The position numbers were made by a program, and so were the translations under genes. The notes under the pieces are model-generated. The model ran no database searches, was not told the origin of the DNA, and saw only the letters and a list, made by a program, of their open reading frames with translations. Of a stretch of 64,000 nt of DNA, positions 25,301-34,753 are shown piece after piece (positions within the stretch are counted from its first letter, which is position 1; every line of letters begins with the position of its first letter). The stretch is from Clarkia xantiana subsp. parviflora (lineage: Eukaryota > Streptophyta > Magnoliopsida > Myrtales > Onagraceae): positions 51,406,624 through 51,470,623 of the forward strand of contig JAPTYO010000001.1 in assembly GCA_036873135.1 (NCBI GenBank), in the 5' to 3' direction.

Positions 25301-28300
25301 AAGGGAAAGTATGCTGGGAATCTATGTAGTGCTGCTTCTGAAATGATTAGTAACATAGATTTTGATGCCTAAGCCTGAAATGTCACTGGTGCTAGCCTTC
25401 CTTCTGGTTATGCAGGGCAGAACTACATCCTCTTCACTAAAGAGCATTTTTACAAATTTATGGAGTTAATTGGGTAGAATAACAGTCCTATGGCACATAC
25501 AGCAACAATTGACACCTAAAATGTCAATGTTGCAGGTATATATCTTAACTCTAATATTATTGATAGTTATAATTCTTGGATAATTGACACTGGCGCAACT
25601 AACCACATGAATAATATATTTGAATGGTTGAACAATTTGAAAATGGTGAAATGCTCTAGACTTCAGTTGCCCAATGGTGGAAGTATCTAGGGCACTTAAA
25701 TTGTAAAGCTTTCTTCCAAACAGATTTTTGGGTGATTGTGTGTTAATTGCATGCTATTTGATCAACCGGGTGCCTTTGAAGTTTTGGAAGGAAATGCTAT
25801 AAGTGTTGATCACTTAAATTTTTTTGGGTGTTTGACTCATGCTAAAAATCTAGTTGTTTCATACAAGCTTGCGTCTTATGCTATTGTTTGTATTTTAATT
25901 TATTATTTCTTCAACTAAAAAGGGATGTAAAATATATGATTTAAACAAGAGGTATTAACAAAGATGTTGTGTTCTATAAAAAAAAAAAAAAAACATTTTC
26001 CCTTTTGAGAAAATCAAGCCAGATTTGTTACCCATTTTTAGCAACGATATACCCAGAACTAGATTATATGAAAAAATTACTGATCTCACACTTGAGAATC
26101 ATTTAGGAAGAAATGATGGTAAGGCTTCTGGTAATAATCTTGAATATGATATAGATAGTACATCTCCACCATCAAATAATGAACAATTGAGTTCTGATGA
26201 TATTGTTGATATTCCAAATGATGGACATATTATTGGTTATGATGGAAATGTTGAAAATATTGAGATTCTTAAGTTGCGCATATCTAACAGACCAACTAAG
26301 GTCTCTATTCGTTTGCAGGATTATGTGGCTGTAAAATGTTCAACTGAGTATTCAATCAGTGATTTCATCTCTTATGCTGGCATTTCTCCCTCTTATTAAT
26401 ATTTTTTTTGACTAACATCTTTGAGCTGGTTGAGTCAACAAGTTTCCATGAAGTTTCCAAAGACCCAGCATGGGTTAAGGCAATGCAGGAAGAGGTTTAG
26501 GCTCTGGAAGCAAATTGAACATGAGATTTGGTTCCTCTTCCACCAAGTAAGAAAGCAATTGGGTATAAATGAATTTATAAGCTTAAGTTTGAATCTGATG
26601 GCAGTTTGGAAAGACACAAAGCTAGGTTAGTTGCCAAAGGGTATAAAAATAGTTGAGTATAGATTACTATGAGACTTTCTATCCCATTAAAAAATGAAAT
26701 TTTTTAGAACTATACCGTCTTTGACTTCTATTCATTCTTGGCATTTATATAATATGGATGTTTACAATGCTTTTTTACAAAGTGGTTTGATGGATGAGGT
26801 TTATATGCATTTACTACAAGGATTTAATAATCATGGAGGAGTTTGTTTGTAGATTAGTGAAATCCTTATATGGTTTGAAATAAGCTTCGAGGCAGAGGAA
26901 TTGTTGCCAAAGCGAGCAGTCCCGCAAAGGTTGGGGTATGGGACGCAGAAGCATAGGGAGTGATAGCAGCAATTGATCCTGATCTTTTCTTCGTCGTCGC
27001 CCCTTCGTTACCTAATTCCCCCTATACAGTTAATTCCACTCCGCCGAAAAAGGGGGCCGCTTTCTTCCCCCCAAAAATGCCAGTTCCTTAACACATGGAT
27101 TTAGGTGATACTGATACGTAGAGATGCTTTTCTCTTCTCTTTATATATGACATTGTGTGAAACCTTGCTTGATTCAGGCTATTCTCAGTCTAAGCTTGAT
27201 TACTTCATTTTCATTAAAACTTTTGAATCTGAATTGGTTGTTTTGTGGGTCATGTTGATGATTTGCTCGGTGATTTAAAATACTTTCTAGGCATTGAGGT
27301 AACTAGATCCAATTTAGGTATAATGCTCTATCAAATAGAGTATGCCCAGGCATGATTTTTGAAACTGGACTTCTTGGTTGTAAAAATGCAAAAACTCCAA
27401 TTGAGTTTGGTTTGGAACTGACCAATAGAGCATATGATAAGCATCTTAAGTTGAACACTTATGCTTTTCCCCTAGTTGATGTCATTGTTTATAGAAGGCT
27501 GATAGGTAAATTGTTATATTTTACTATGACTCGTCCTGGTATTAATTTGTTGTTCAGAACCTAAGTCGGTTTATGCAGAATCATAAACAATCTAATATGC
27601 AGGCAGCATTGAGAGTTGTTAGGTACATTAAGACTGGACATGAAAAAATTTATTTCTTGATTCTTCTTCTGGTGTTAAATTGACAAATTATTCTGACTCA
27701 AATCGGGGTGGATATGTTCTTACAAGTAGATCAGTTACATGATATTGTGTTAAACTAGGACATTCATTGGATTCTTGGAAAGTAAAAAAGCAGGAAATTG
27801 TTTCTTTATCTTATGCAGAAGCTGAATATATCAGTATGGGTAAGGCTCTTTCTGAATTGATTTGGTTAAATAATTTTCTTGCTGAATTGAGTTTTGAGCA
27901 TAAGGAAACCTATGTGCGTTATTGTGATACTACTGCTGCAATGCCGATTGCTAGAAACCCTTTATTTCATGAAAGAACCATACATATAGAAATTGTGTGT
28001 CATTTGATTAGGGATACAGTTTTGGCTAACATTGTTGATTTAAGATATGTTAGGAGTGAGGAGCAACTTGCATACATCTTTAGTAAGGCTTTGGCAATGA
28101 AGGAGTATGAGCACATTGGAGGACTTCTTGGCTTGAAAAATCTTTATAATAAGGGAGAGTATTATGAAGGCATGGATGTTGAAGGCACATGAGCTTTAGA
28201 TTGAAGGGGAGTGTTGAAGATTAAGGATCTTGTTGTTACAATTTGGATCCTTGAGACTTAGTTAATATTATTCGTGTGTATTGTATTTAGTCCAGGGTTT

Positions 28301-29376
28301 GTTTGTATTGGCTAGATAGTTGGGGATCTATTTTGTTGGATCTCTTTGTGTTATTTGTAGTTGTTGGGGTCTTATTGTGTTCCTTTATTGTTTAGGGTGT
28401 GAAATGTATTTGTTTTATTTGTACTATTTAAAGGTGACGGTGATAAGATAAATGAAAGACTTGAAGTCTTTCTCTCATTTACTTTGTGAGTAAGCGTTTC
28501 AGACCCAGAAACGATCATTAACCATTTCTTTATCGATAAAGATAAAGATTCCGATAGTCTGCATCCGACAAACCTTCGACTGTGAGTTTTAAGTATGCCA
28601 CTAAAGTTGAAAAGAATTACAATTGAAACCACTATCTCACAATCAGAGATTCTCAGATGCTTACATTCGGAGGTTATATTTCTTTATCACTATTATAATT
28701 AGATATTTTCAAATTGTATTAATCTATGTATTTTCTTGGTTTCAATTTTGTACACGACAAAATTAAACTCATAAGAACTAGGGACAGCCAACCGATTAAA
28801 ATAAACTTTTTTTTTTTTTTTATCAATTTGGACATTAAAAAAATATATACCTATGCATTCAGCGAAGAAGGAACGATGGAGATAGCGATTGGTTTGTTGG
28901 GTGAGATGGTCGAACCGCCTTTCCACTTGGCACCACCCTGACCAGCCACGGTCGCCGCTGATGAACTTGAGGCGTTTGAGGGAACGGTAGGCGCTGGACA
29001 TGTTCTTGTCAACCCGATTCAGCTCCTTGGACACCTGTCGGAAGTGCGGCGACGTGTTCCGAAACACAGACGACCCGAACGATGACTTCTTCTCCAGTTT
29101 CAACCGCCTCATGAGGGCCAGCTCAGGATCATCGGAGGTGTTCCTGCCGGCGGCGGCGGACTTGACTTTGTGGACGACGACTGAGTCATTAACTATGTCG
29201 AGCGTGATCTCTACGTAAGCATCTTCGTCTCCATCGGCGCTGCTGCCTCCGGCGCGGCTGCCCAGACTGCTGCCGCCCAGCCGTGGCGCCGCCTCCGACG
29301 GTATTCGTGCGATCTTCTCGGAACCTTTCTTTGCGGCGAGCAGAGGGCTGCTGAACGCCGATCGATCAGTTGACAT
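13159..29376 (-). CDS. Respiratory burst oxidase homolog (NADPH oxidase) lacking the transmembrane haem core; probable pseudogene
   Basis: Ten exons on the minus strand: 28851-29376, 21454-21616, 21328-21376, 20655-20900, 20464-20559, 15990-16105, 14035-14137, 13912-13961, 13362-13822 and 13159-13268. Splice sites are GT-AG and the phases match, giving an open frame of 639 residues; Rboh proteins are normally about 850-950. Present are the N-terminal regulatory region, EF-hand loops ([21 protein letters not shown]), the FAD-binding HPFYIT motif and the NADPH-binding motifs [10 protein letters not shown] and GIGIGATPM, ending KNDL. Missing is the whole ferric-reductase membrane domain with its haem-ligating histidines: exon WFQRT joins directly to TSMYLSVPV across a 95-bp intron. 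Without it the protein cannot pass electrons across the membrane. Large introns are filled with transposons. Either a deletion pseudogene or a soluble derivative; I favour the former. Confidence 0.85.
14570..14940. repeat. Diverged direct duplication in Rboh intron 6
   Basis: Blocks at about 14570-14715 and 14798-14940 share atgtaaagaaaataaagac followed by matching tracts through aaacatnnaantttataaa and catatagaat. The surroundings (14140-15400) are very AT-rich with long A and T runs and no coding signal. Confidence 0.7.
15408..15962. mobile_element. Foldback MITE (Mutator-type 9-bp TSD) in Rboh intron 6
   Basis: 555 bp with terminal inverted repeats GGATTAATAAC / GTTATTAACCC and extended complementarity. 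It is flanked by 9-bp TTAAAAGTT (15399-15407) and TTAAAAATT (15963-15971), one mismatch. No coding capacity. It shares the GGGTTAATAAC-type terminus with elements at 30070 and 53260. Confidence 0.8.
16127..17006. mobile_element. Foldback MITE with GC-rich minisatellite core, Rboh intron 5
   Basis: Termini GGGTTAAAGGG and ...ATTTAACCC are inverted, with longer imperfect arms. The flanks catatataa (16118-16126) and taaatataa (17007-17015) agree at seven of nine positions. The core (about 16330-16790) is a GC-rich array of short units such as ggcaaccacgaat and cgaccaccacc, very unlike the AT-rich intron around it. Confidence 0.7.
17671..18067 (-). repeat. 3' LTR of the Copia element in Rboh intron 5
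   Basis: 397 bp, reading TGTAAAGATTAATG to TTAGCA on the plus strand. It lacks an AT-rich stretch found in the partner LTR and shares the motif tatttatagtctcct (TATA box in minus orientation). Confidence 0.88.
18578..19711 (-). pseudogene. Copia gag and pol N-terminus, broken
   Basis: The gag part (19163-19711) has the UBN2-type core ([40 protein letters not shown]) and a zinc knuckle [13 protein letters not shown] whose last cysteine is replaced, then a stop. The pol part (18578-19162) has the protease motif [14 protein letters not shown] and a gag-pre-integrase-like stretch, then ends. Downstream pol domains are missing. A further gag N-terminal fragment is visible up to about 19990 in another frame. 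Confidence 0.85.
19998..20437 (-). repeat. 5' LTR of the Copia element in Rboh intron 5
   Basis: 440 bp, TGTAACGATTAACG to CTTAACA on the plus strand, next to the PBS. On the minus strand it starts TGTTAAG and carries a TATAAATAGGAG box. Confidence 0.88.
20464..21616 (-). CDS. Rboh exons 2-5: EF-hands, then an abrupt junction to the end of the membrane domain
   Basis: Exon 2 (21454-21616) starts in GMNKES and ends FYDM; exon 3 (21328-21376) is the canonical calcium loop [15 protein letters not shown]; exon 4 (20655-20900) carries the second, weaker EF-hand and ends PVYRWFQRT. Exon 5 (20464-20559) codes [21 protein letters not shown]...RILK, which in complete Rboh proteins follows the last transmembrane helices. 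Roughly 200 residues expected between exons 4 and 5 are absent, with only 95 bp between them. The Copia target-site duplication (20438-20442) lies only 21 bp beyond the exon 5 donor. Confidence 0.88.
21632..21889 (+). repeat. 5' LTR of the intron-1 Copia element
   Basis: 258 bp; shares the order cttgttgttaca, ccttgagacttagtta, agttggggatct, ttgttggatctctttgtg, actatttaaa-type TATA and agaaacgatca with the 3' copy. Confidence 0.9.
22211..22842. mobile_element. hAT-type MITE with Ac/Ds-like termini
   Basis: 632 bp with terminal inverted repeats TAGGGATGGCAACGGG and CCCGTTGCCATCCCTA, flanked by perfect 8-bp duplications ATTCTACC (22203-22210 and 22843-22850). The terminal arms are extremely GC-rich runs of gggtcgg/gacccgc type, while the middle is AT-rich with a T tract of about 30. 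No transposase. The TAGGGATG start resembles Ac/Ds ends. Confidence 0.93.
22920..24476. mobile_element. hAT-like element with TAGGGGTGAGC termini
   Basis: Inverted ends TAGGGGTGAGC (22920) and GCTCACCCCTA (to 24476), with sub-terminal GC-rich inverted words (agcccgag/ctcgggct). The flanks actggatt and gttggatt (8 bp) agree at six positions, an eroded TSD. The interior codes no recognisable transposase; 24040-24260 is a degenerate gcgacnacgactcgg minisatellite. A foldback MITE sits inside. Confidence 0.8.
23168..23927. mobile_element. Near-palindromic foldback MITE with 9-bp TSD, third nesting level
   Basis: 760 bp. The arm beginning GGGTTAAAGGTCCTTTTGG is repeated in reverse complement at the other end over about 300 bp, with a short GC-rich centre built of ctaggtccgg-type palindromes. 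Perfect 9-bp flanks AAAGAAAAA occur at 23159-23167 and 23928-23936. A 9-bp TSD is typical of Mutator-like elements. Transcripts would form a long hairpin. Confidence 0.93.
24618..28190 (+). pseudogene. Decayed Copia gag-pol in Rboh intron 1
   Basis: Landmarks in order, with stops and frameshifts between them: gag (about 24790-25130, [22 protein letters not shown]), a remnant zinc knuckle (about 25225-25275), protease (about 25570-25620, [11 protein letters not shown]), a short integrase remnant (about 25790-25850, [11 protein letters not shown]; the integrase core is missing), RT (about 26440-26640, [25 protein letters not shown]; about 26860-26890, SLYGLK) and RNase H (27767-28192, [16 protein letters not shown]). 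RT is interrupted by an unrelated insert at about 26895-27160. Confidence 0.85.
26895..27160. other. Foreign insert of about 265 bp inside Copia RT, origin unknown
   Basis: RT coding stops after YGLK-ASRQ at about 26895 and resumes with [19 protein letters not shown] at about 27162. The sequence between has different composition, with C and G runs (cttccccccaaaaatgcc, aaaaagggggccg), and no Copia homology. It has no inverted repeats or evident target duplication. The style recalls plant mitochondrial DNA, but I cannot confirm this. Confidence 0.5.
28212..28517 (+). repeat. 3' LTR of the intron-1 Copia element
   Basis: 306 bp; partner of 21632-21889, with an extra segment in the middle (about 28355-28400). 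It ends only about 330 bp from Rboh exon 1. Confidence 0.9.
28851..29376 (-). CDS. Rboh exon 1: N-terminal cytosolic regulatory region
   Basis: 526 nt coding residues 1-175. The ATG at 29376 is the first one after an in-frame stop. The exon contains a charged linker, the helix [14 protein letters not shown], the block [19 protein letters not shown] and the ending FFAECIG, which is diagnostic of Rboh just before the first EF-hand exon. The donor follows at 28850. The next exon begins 7.2 kb away at 21616 because a Copia element with nested insertions occupies the intron; splice phase 1 is kept. Confidence 0.88.
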
Positions 29377-29434
29377 GCTGTCCGTGTCAGAATCCGCGTC
29401 AGAGAAGGCACCGGCGAAATTGAAGCAGATGAGA

Positions 29435-29441
29435 ATTTATA
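29435..29441 (-). promoter_or_regulatory. TATA box of the Rboh gene
   Basis: TATAAAT on the minus strand, about 60 bp upstream of the ATG at 29376. It implies a very short 5' UTR. Position and context fit a plant core promoter; no experimental support. Confidence 0.5.
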
Positions 29442-30069
29442 GTTGAGTAATCGCAGAAAGAATTACTCGATGAGTTTGAAGAGGTTGTTAGGTTCAAACC
29501 TTCGTGGTTATATCTTCTGTCGCGTGAGTCTCTTCTCACTTCCTGCGGCATTTAATCTAAAATGACATCCAATCTCTTCTCAAAATAAAAATAAAATAAT
29601 AATTTTTTTTTTAATAACATCTGATTTTCACATTCATCCACTTAACATTTATGATCAAGCCAACCAGTTGAAAATTTGAAAGCATATGATACCTATAATA
29701 AAAGGCATAAGATGGAGTCAGTTTTGAAATTATCTATGCCGTTCTTAATATAATTTAAAATACAATTAGTTGGAAAGAAATGGTTTTGTTAAATATGTTA
29801 GATTACGTCCACGGATGTTTTTAATACGCGACTCTGGGTGGACTTAATCTTACATAGAAGCGTGAACAGTAAGCAATCGAAAAATTATCCATGGACGATC
29901 TTCCCGTGAAATAAGATACGCGCTTCACCCCACAGAAGCGTGAATACTAAGCAATCGACCGTGACATAGGATACGCGCATGCTTTCATGATATCACCACC
30001 TCAATATGTAGTAATAAAAATATATATGAATAAGATTTTGCTATTGAATTTTTATCATCCCAATTTTTT

Positions 30070-30593
30070 GGGTTAATAACTAAAAAACTGTCCAAGTTTA
30101 CCCTATGTTAAAATTAGGTGTCTGAAGTTTGAAATGGACTGTCCCAAGTTTCATTTTTGTTGAAATTTTGTGTCTCAGTGTGATTACTTCAGAGAAGTCA
30201 ATTCGGACGAAACCGTCTGTCAAATTCGAGCTCTCATACACACTCCCTTCTCGTCATCTTGCCGGGACCGACACCAAAAAAGTTGGTCACATCCGGGCAA
30301 GTAAATCTCGCTCTATTGTCCTTGGAAAATGGCTCTACACCACTCTTCTAGAAACTTTTTTTTTAATGTTCAATTTTTAGGTGAAATTTGACGATTTTAT
30401 GAAAATTAAAGAGCGATGGATTATGAGTGGGTTGGTGGGTTGATGAAAATGATGGAATGGAGATGAAAAGACGCACAAAGACACCAAATTTCAACAAAAA
30501 TGAAACTTGGGACAGTCCATTTTAACATTTCAAACTTCAGACACCTAATTTTAACATAGGGTAAACCTTGGACAGTTTTTTAGTTATTAACCC
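30070..30593. mobile_element. Foldback MITE, GGGTTAATAAC family, perfect 9-bp TSD
   Basis: 524 bp. The ends GGGTTAATAACTAAAAAACT and its complement AGTTTTTTAGTTATTAACCC are inverted, with long matching arms (ctatgttaaaattaggtgtctgaag and its reverse). Flanks CAATTTTTT at 30061-30069 and 30594-30602 are identical. No coding capacity. Same family as 53260-53788. Confidence 0.93.
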
Positions 30594-31681
30594 CAATTTT
30601 TTTTATAGTTATTTTAACTGTTTGATTGTGATTATTCAGTAACTCATAAATCGATTCACTTAATTAAGGGCTCGCATTATTCGAAGCTCATGCTAGACCG
30701 GATCACATTGTATGAGAGATCATATCTATCACAATCTAGTCATATGGAGCCACTTAGCTCACTTTGACCGATCATAACTCTAGATCGTCAAGGCTTTGTT
30801 CACAAGCTAGAGGGCTCGTGCTAACCCATGTTCGTGCTAGATATGTTCTCCCAAACTAGTGATTGGTTTATGCATGGACTCGAGCCAACACAAGCCCCTA
30901 ACTAGATAAATCGAGCAATGCGTCATTGAATAATCACAAGTCGGATAGTTGAGAAATCTAAAAGTAAAAAAAAGTTGAAGTACTAAAAATTCAATGGTTG
31001 ATAGAGTCGTAAAAAGGTAATTTTATATATTATTTACGTTAGTTATTCTTCTTATATTATAATAAATCTTTGGTCCGTGATTTGTGTGAGATTTTACTTA
31101 AATTAAAATCTACATTATAATAATATCATTGATAGCATGAGAATTTGTCTTTTACATTAATTAATATTTTATTGTTGATTGATTTTTTTATAGTGGTGTA
31201 TGTAAGTTGGAAACCAATAAATTATATTCTTTACGTCATTCGTATGAGAAAACCAATTAGTAAATTAGTGTAGAAATTAAAGGAATCGTATTGAAATTAA
31301 TATATTATTTAATGACTTGAATTTTTGTGGTGCATTTTAAAATTTAGAATCGTCAATTTTGCCACGTGGCACCATAATACGTACTTATTTGAGTTAAACG
31401 ATAATATTTTTTCAAATTAATTAAGTTGAGATTTCATTCAATTCCAGTTTGAGGGATTACAACTTATTATTAACCAATAAACGTGATTAGCTAATGTAAT
31501 ATGTGCAACCGGAGGAAGGTTCCAAATTTCCAAGTAAAGCTGGTCCATCAAGCAAGCTCGTATGCATATTTTTAGTGCAACGCCTTTGAAATATGTTGTA
31601 TTTTGGTGCACTTATTAGTAAGTCGTTAATTTTTTCATTAAGAACCCACGCGACTTGCATATAACTAGTTTTGGATTATAT

Positions 31682-31742
31682 TATTTTGTTTATTTTAGTC
31701 CCAAAAAACCAAAGGTTCGGGATTAAAATAAACAAAATAAAA
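31682..31742. repeat. Short inverted repeat (hairpin)
   Basis: ttgtttattttagtccc is followed after about 16 bases by gggattaaaataaacaaaa. It could be the residue of a MITE; no function can be assigned. Confidence 0.6.
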
Positions 31743-32170
31743 TTTAAGTGCCAATCCAACACTAATCACGTCTCGAGCTGATGACTTATCTAGCTATTAT
31801 CTAATTTTGTTTACGTTACTCTGAGGAGAGATGGATAAAGAATATCAGTTTTGACAAAGCAAAACAAACGATAGATGATGGCTTATCTAGCTATTATCTA
31901 ATTTTGTTTACGTTACTTTTCGTAAACTAATAATAATAATAATAAGGTGAGAGACGGGCCTTTCTTTTTTAACAAGTAGTAGAGATGGGCCTTTAATAAC
32001 TTTTTTAGTCTAGTCCAACTTCAATATTGACAGGCCTAACAATCCGCTCCTTAAAAATTGCTGAATTATCAGCGAGGGGCTCTATAGCAAAGTTTTAGTA
32101 ACACAACTAACTAACTAACTAGATATCTTGGTTTATCTGCCATTTCCTACCAAGTTGTGTTATATTTCAG

Positions 32171-32468
32171 GCCCTCTCAAGCAGTGGTGGATCCGGCCGT
32201 TCAAAAATGGGGTTCTCTGTTTTAAATATAAAGGGTTCAGTCATTATTATTATGTATATATCTATATAAATATATATATATAGAAATGGAACAAATTGAC
32301 AAAGAAAGTGGGACATTGTATACCCCTTTCTCAAGGATGGATCCGCCACTGCTCTCAAGTGGGAAGTTAGTGGAGACTGATTCTCTCGGTGATGGACTCT
32401 ATACCATGAAGATTTCTCTTGAACATGAAGGAGATCCAAGTAGTGAAATGAAGATGATGGGCTCATGA
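32171..32468 (+). pseudogene. Terminal exon fragment of an unrecognised gene, split by a hAT MITE
   Basis: A good splice acceptor (tgtgttatatttcag, ending 32170) precedes GCCCTCTCAAG. Removing the MITE at 32182-32351 and one TSD copy restores an open frame of 33 codons ending in TGA at 32466-32468 (residues include KLVETDSLGDGLYTMKI). It is followed by 3'-UTR-like sequence. I found no upstream exon and do not recognise the family. Confidence 0.4.
32182..32351. mobile_element. 170-bp hAT-type MITE
   Basis: Ends CAGTGGTGGATCC and GGATCCGCCACTG are inverted; perfect 8-bp flanks CTCTCAAG occur at 32174-32181 and 32352-32359. The interior is AT-rich, with a short TA repeat. Confidence 0.92.
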
Positions 32469-32697
32469 AGCATAAGAGGATGGAGCATTATATGTTCAGT
32501 AGTTGAGGAATGTAGAAATAAAGAACTTTAAGGACCTATTTGTATTTATAAATAACAGATACTTGTACTCTTTTGGTTTCCGATTGATGAATCTATCATT
32601 GAATGTGAGTTTAGAAGATCCCTCACTTCCATCTCGCAGTTTAACATTCATGTCCGATCTCATATTCATAGTTTTCACCTGTATTCAAGGCGGCTAT

Positions 32698-32902
32698 TAT
32701 AGAAGAATGAAAATTGTATTATTGATCTTGTTTAGAGTTGAGTACAAGTACCTACATATATAAATATATGACTAAATCTATTACAATATAATAATGAAAA
32801 TATACTCTAATAATAATATATTAAAAATATATATATACCTACTATAACTTTATCCGAACATAATAAAATATATTAATTCCTAAAATATTTTATTCTCTAA
32901 TA
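32698..32902 (-). repeat. LTR (3') of the small Copia-type element
   Basis: 205 bp from tatagaagaatg to ctctaata, sharing aaaatatatatat, ctataactttat and gaacataataaaatatatt with the partner at 42840-43025. Confidence 0.8.
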
Positions 32903-32997
32903 CGCCCCCGCAAGATGGGCGTTCTAGCAAGAACGAAGATCTTGATACGATAATATTAATGAATGTCCTAATAGTTCAATCTTCATCAATGGATGCC

Positions 32998-33366
32998 TGG
33001 AGAGGTCCAGTCGGCGACAGCGGAAGCCTGAAGATGTCCAGACGGTGGAAGCTCGAAGATGTCCAGTAGGCAACGACGAAAGACTAGAGATGTCCAATCG
33101 GCACGACGGTAGCCCAGTGGGATCAAGTCGGCAACGGCGGAAGCCCAGAGAGGTCCAATCGGCAACGGTAGAAGACCGGAGAGGTCCATTCGGCAACGAC
33201 GGAAGCCCGGAGAGGTCTAGTTGGCACGGTGGTAGCCCGGAGATGTCCAATCGGCAACGGTAGAAGACCGGAGAGGTCTATTCGGCAACGACGGAAGCCC
33301 GGAGAGGTCTAGTCGGCACGGTGGTAGCCCGGAGATATCTAGTCGGCAACGACGAAAGCTCGAAGT
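32998..33366. repeat. GC-rich minisatellite, 31-bp unit with 92-bp higher order
   Basis: Units of about 31 bp of the form agaggtcca-tcggcaacgg-ggaagcccgg are repeated about a dozen times; three-unit blocks of about 92 bp recur nearly unchanged (33171-33262 and onward). It lies in the internal region of the small Copia-type element. Long repetitive open frames here are a by-product of the repeat. Confidence 0.85.
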
Positions 33367-33469
33367 CTAGTTGATTTCTGCACTGGCTCAGGGTACTAAT
33401 GGCGGCTCGAATTAGTTGGTCATCACATCACTTCACGTTAGTGATTTGGACGTCAATTTGACTGATTCC

Positions 33470-34117
33470 TGTTGGATCACGGCAGGAGCTCCGGTTACGG
33501 TGACGGATTCCTTAGCTCCTCGCAATCCTGCAGAAGGGGAATAGAGGGCAGTGGCCCAGAATCCCTCTCCGATGGTTAACGTAAGTACGGCAGCCACAGA
33601 GCAAGCAAGCAATATTTGTGTGTGTATTAAGCGTAACCCTAATCTGGAATAACTTCCCTCCTTTTATAGAGGAAAGGTTATCCCAGTTACCTGATTGGGC
33701 GGTTGGATTGTGATCCACTATCCCACATATCTCGCCGTATATCTTGCCACGTATCTTGCACAGTTATTCGTATCCCCCATATCTCGCCCATTATACCACT
33801 ACTGTAATCGTGGCGAGATTTCCGGGATTGTGCTCTTACTGGCGAGTCTCGATCATTATCGGAGACTCCCAAGTTACATCGTTGAGGATTCGGTGTCGGG
33901 GAGTGGCGTCAACTCCCACATCGGGACCGACTACGTCCAGGTCCGATATCTTCGGGGCTCTCCCCTGTCGGAGCCATACTTACTCGGGGCTATTCAATGT
34001 CGGGGCCTCCTTCCGTCGGAGCCCTTATCCTTCTAGCAGCCCAGCTCCTAGCCCAACGGGCCTAATCGCCGTTTGCTAATCGTTAAGGGGCCTAACGGCC
34101 TTCGCCGGGGCCCATCA
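33470..34117 (-). repeat. 3' LTR of the Tat element
   Basis: 648 bp, TGTTGGATCACGG to GGGCCCATCA on the plus strand; TG...CA in either orientation. On the minus strand it has a TATA box (tataaaagg) followed by a possible transcription start. Confidence 0.95.
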
Positions 34118-34130
34118 TTTGCCCCCAAGG
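34118..34130 (-). other. Polypurine tract of the Tat element
   Basis: On the minus strand the sequence ccttgggggcaaa abuts the 3' LTR start TGATGG. The same tract is kept in the left copy (3320-3332). It primes plus-strand DNA synthesis in LTR elements. Confidence 0.75.
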
Positions 34131-34558
34131 CGTGAGGGACTTATAGTGCGTCGCGTCTTTCAGTATCGGACTTTTCTACATCCCAGTCGGGGGTCTTTGT
34201 TTGAGACGTCGGAGGCCATTGCCCTACTTCTGTCGGAGGCCTTTGCCTTGGATCTCTTTAAGATCCTTTAGGATCCTGCTTGAATTCGAGGGGTTTTCTT
34301 GATCAGACCAGCATTAAATGCTGATAGGAGGTGAAGGAACGTTTCGGGTTTCGCATGCCTGCTTTCTGAAAAAGCGCTTTTCAACCACCCGGTACGTCAT
34401 TACTCTTGTCTTATCTGTCCCATGCGTCCTGATGGTTCAAATTGAAACCGTTTCGCCTTCGTCGAATTGGCACGTTTCCCCCTTGGACGCTCATGATCGA
34501 ATCGTTTTGAATTCTGTGGCTCAGATTGCCCGCCTCTTCAGTTTCCTTTTCCTTCCCT

Positions 34559-34565
34559 TATAAAA
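34559..34565 (+). promoter_or_regulatory. TATA box of the antisense Tat gene
   Basis: TATAAAA followed by ccctaaatccag, about 190 bp upstream of the ATG at 34754 and outside the LTR. It is kept at the matching place in the left copy (2885-2891, minus strand). This suggests that the gene has its own promoter, independent of LTR transcription. Confidence 0.55.
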
Positions 34566-34753
34566 CCCTAAATCCAGACCTTGTTTTACTTTTCCCTTAC
34601 TTCTTCTTCTCGGCGATCCCAAGAACCCTAATTCCTCTTACTTCAAGGTTTTATCGGCGTTTTCAGCATCCAGATTTTCCGATCACGATCACTTCAGGGT
34701 TTCCCCGGCGTTTCCAGCTTCCAAATTTTCCGATCGCGATCACTTCAACCACC

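Larger units (their letters stand above)
21632..28517 (+). mobile_element. Copia LTR retrotransposon in Rboh intron 1, host to nested insertions
   Basis: LTRs at 21632-21889 and 28212-28517 begin TGTTGAAGATTA and end AAACGATCA, flanked by perfect TTAAC duplications (21627-21631 and 28518-28522). The PBS tgatatcaaagcc (21890-21902) resembles the Met-tRNA primer site, and a purine tract ttgaaggggag (28201-28211) precedes the 3' LTR. The internal region is a decayed gag-pol (24618-28190) interrupted by two hAT-type elements, one containing a foldback MITE. The left LTR is 48 bp shorter than the right one. Confidence 0.94.
29442..32160. other. Intergenic DNA upstream of Rboh
   Basis: No gene seen. 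It holds a foldback MITE (30070-30593), a small hairpin (31682-31742), and a direct repeat of a roughly 40-bp phrase (tatctagctattatctaat) at about 31784-31822 and 31879-31917. Confidence 0.6.

Noticed and set aside
32924..33263. Repetitive open frames on both strands
   Set aside because: Generated by the 31-bp minisatellite, whose period makes stop codons rare; no conserved protein.
33687..34079. Open frames in the LTR at 33470-34117 and its twin at 41754-42398
   Set aside because: Identical in both LTRs and on both strands; non-coding U3/R/U5 sequence.
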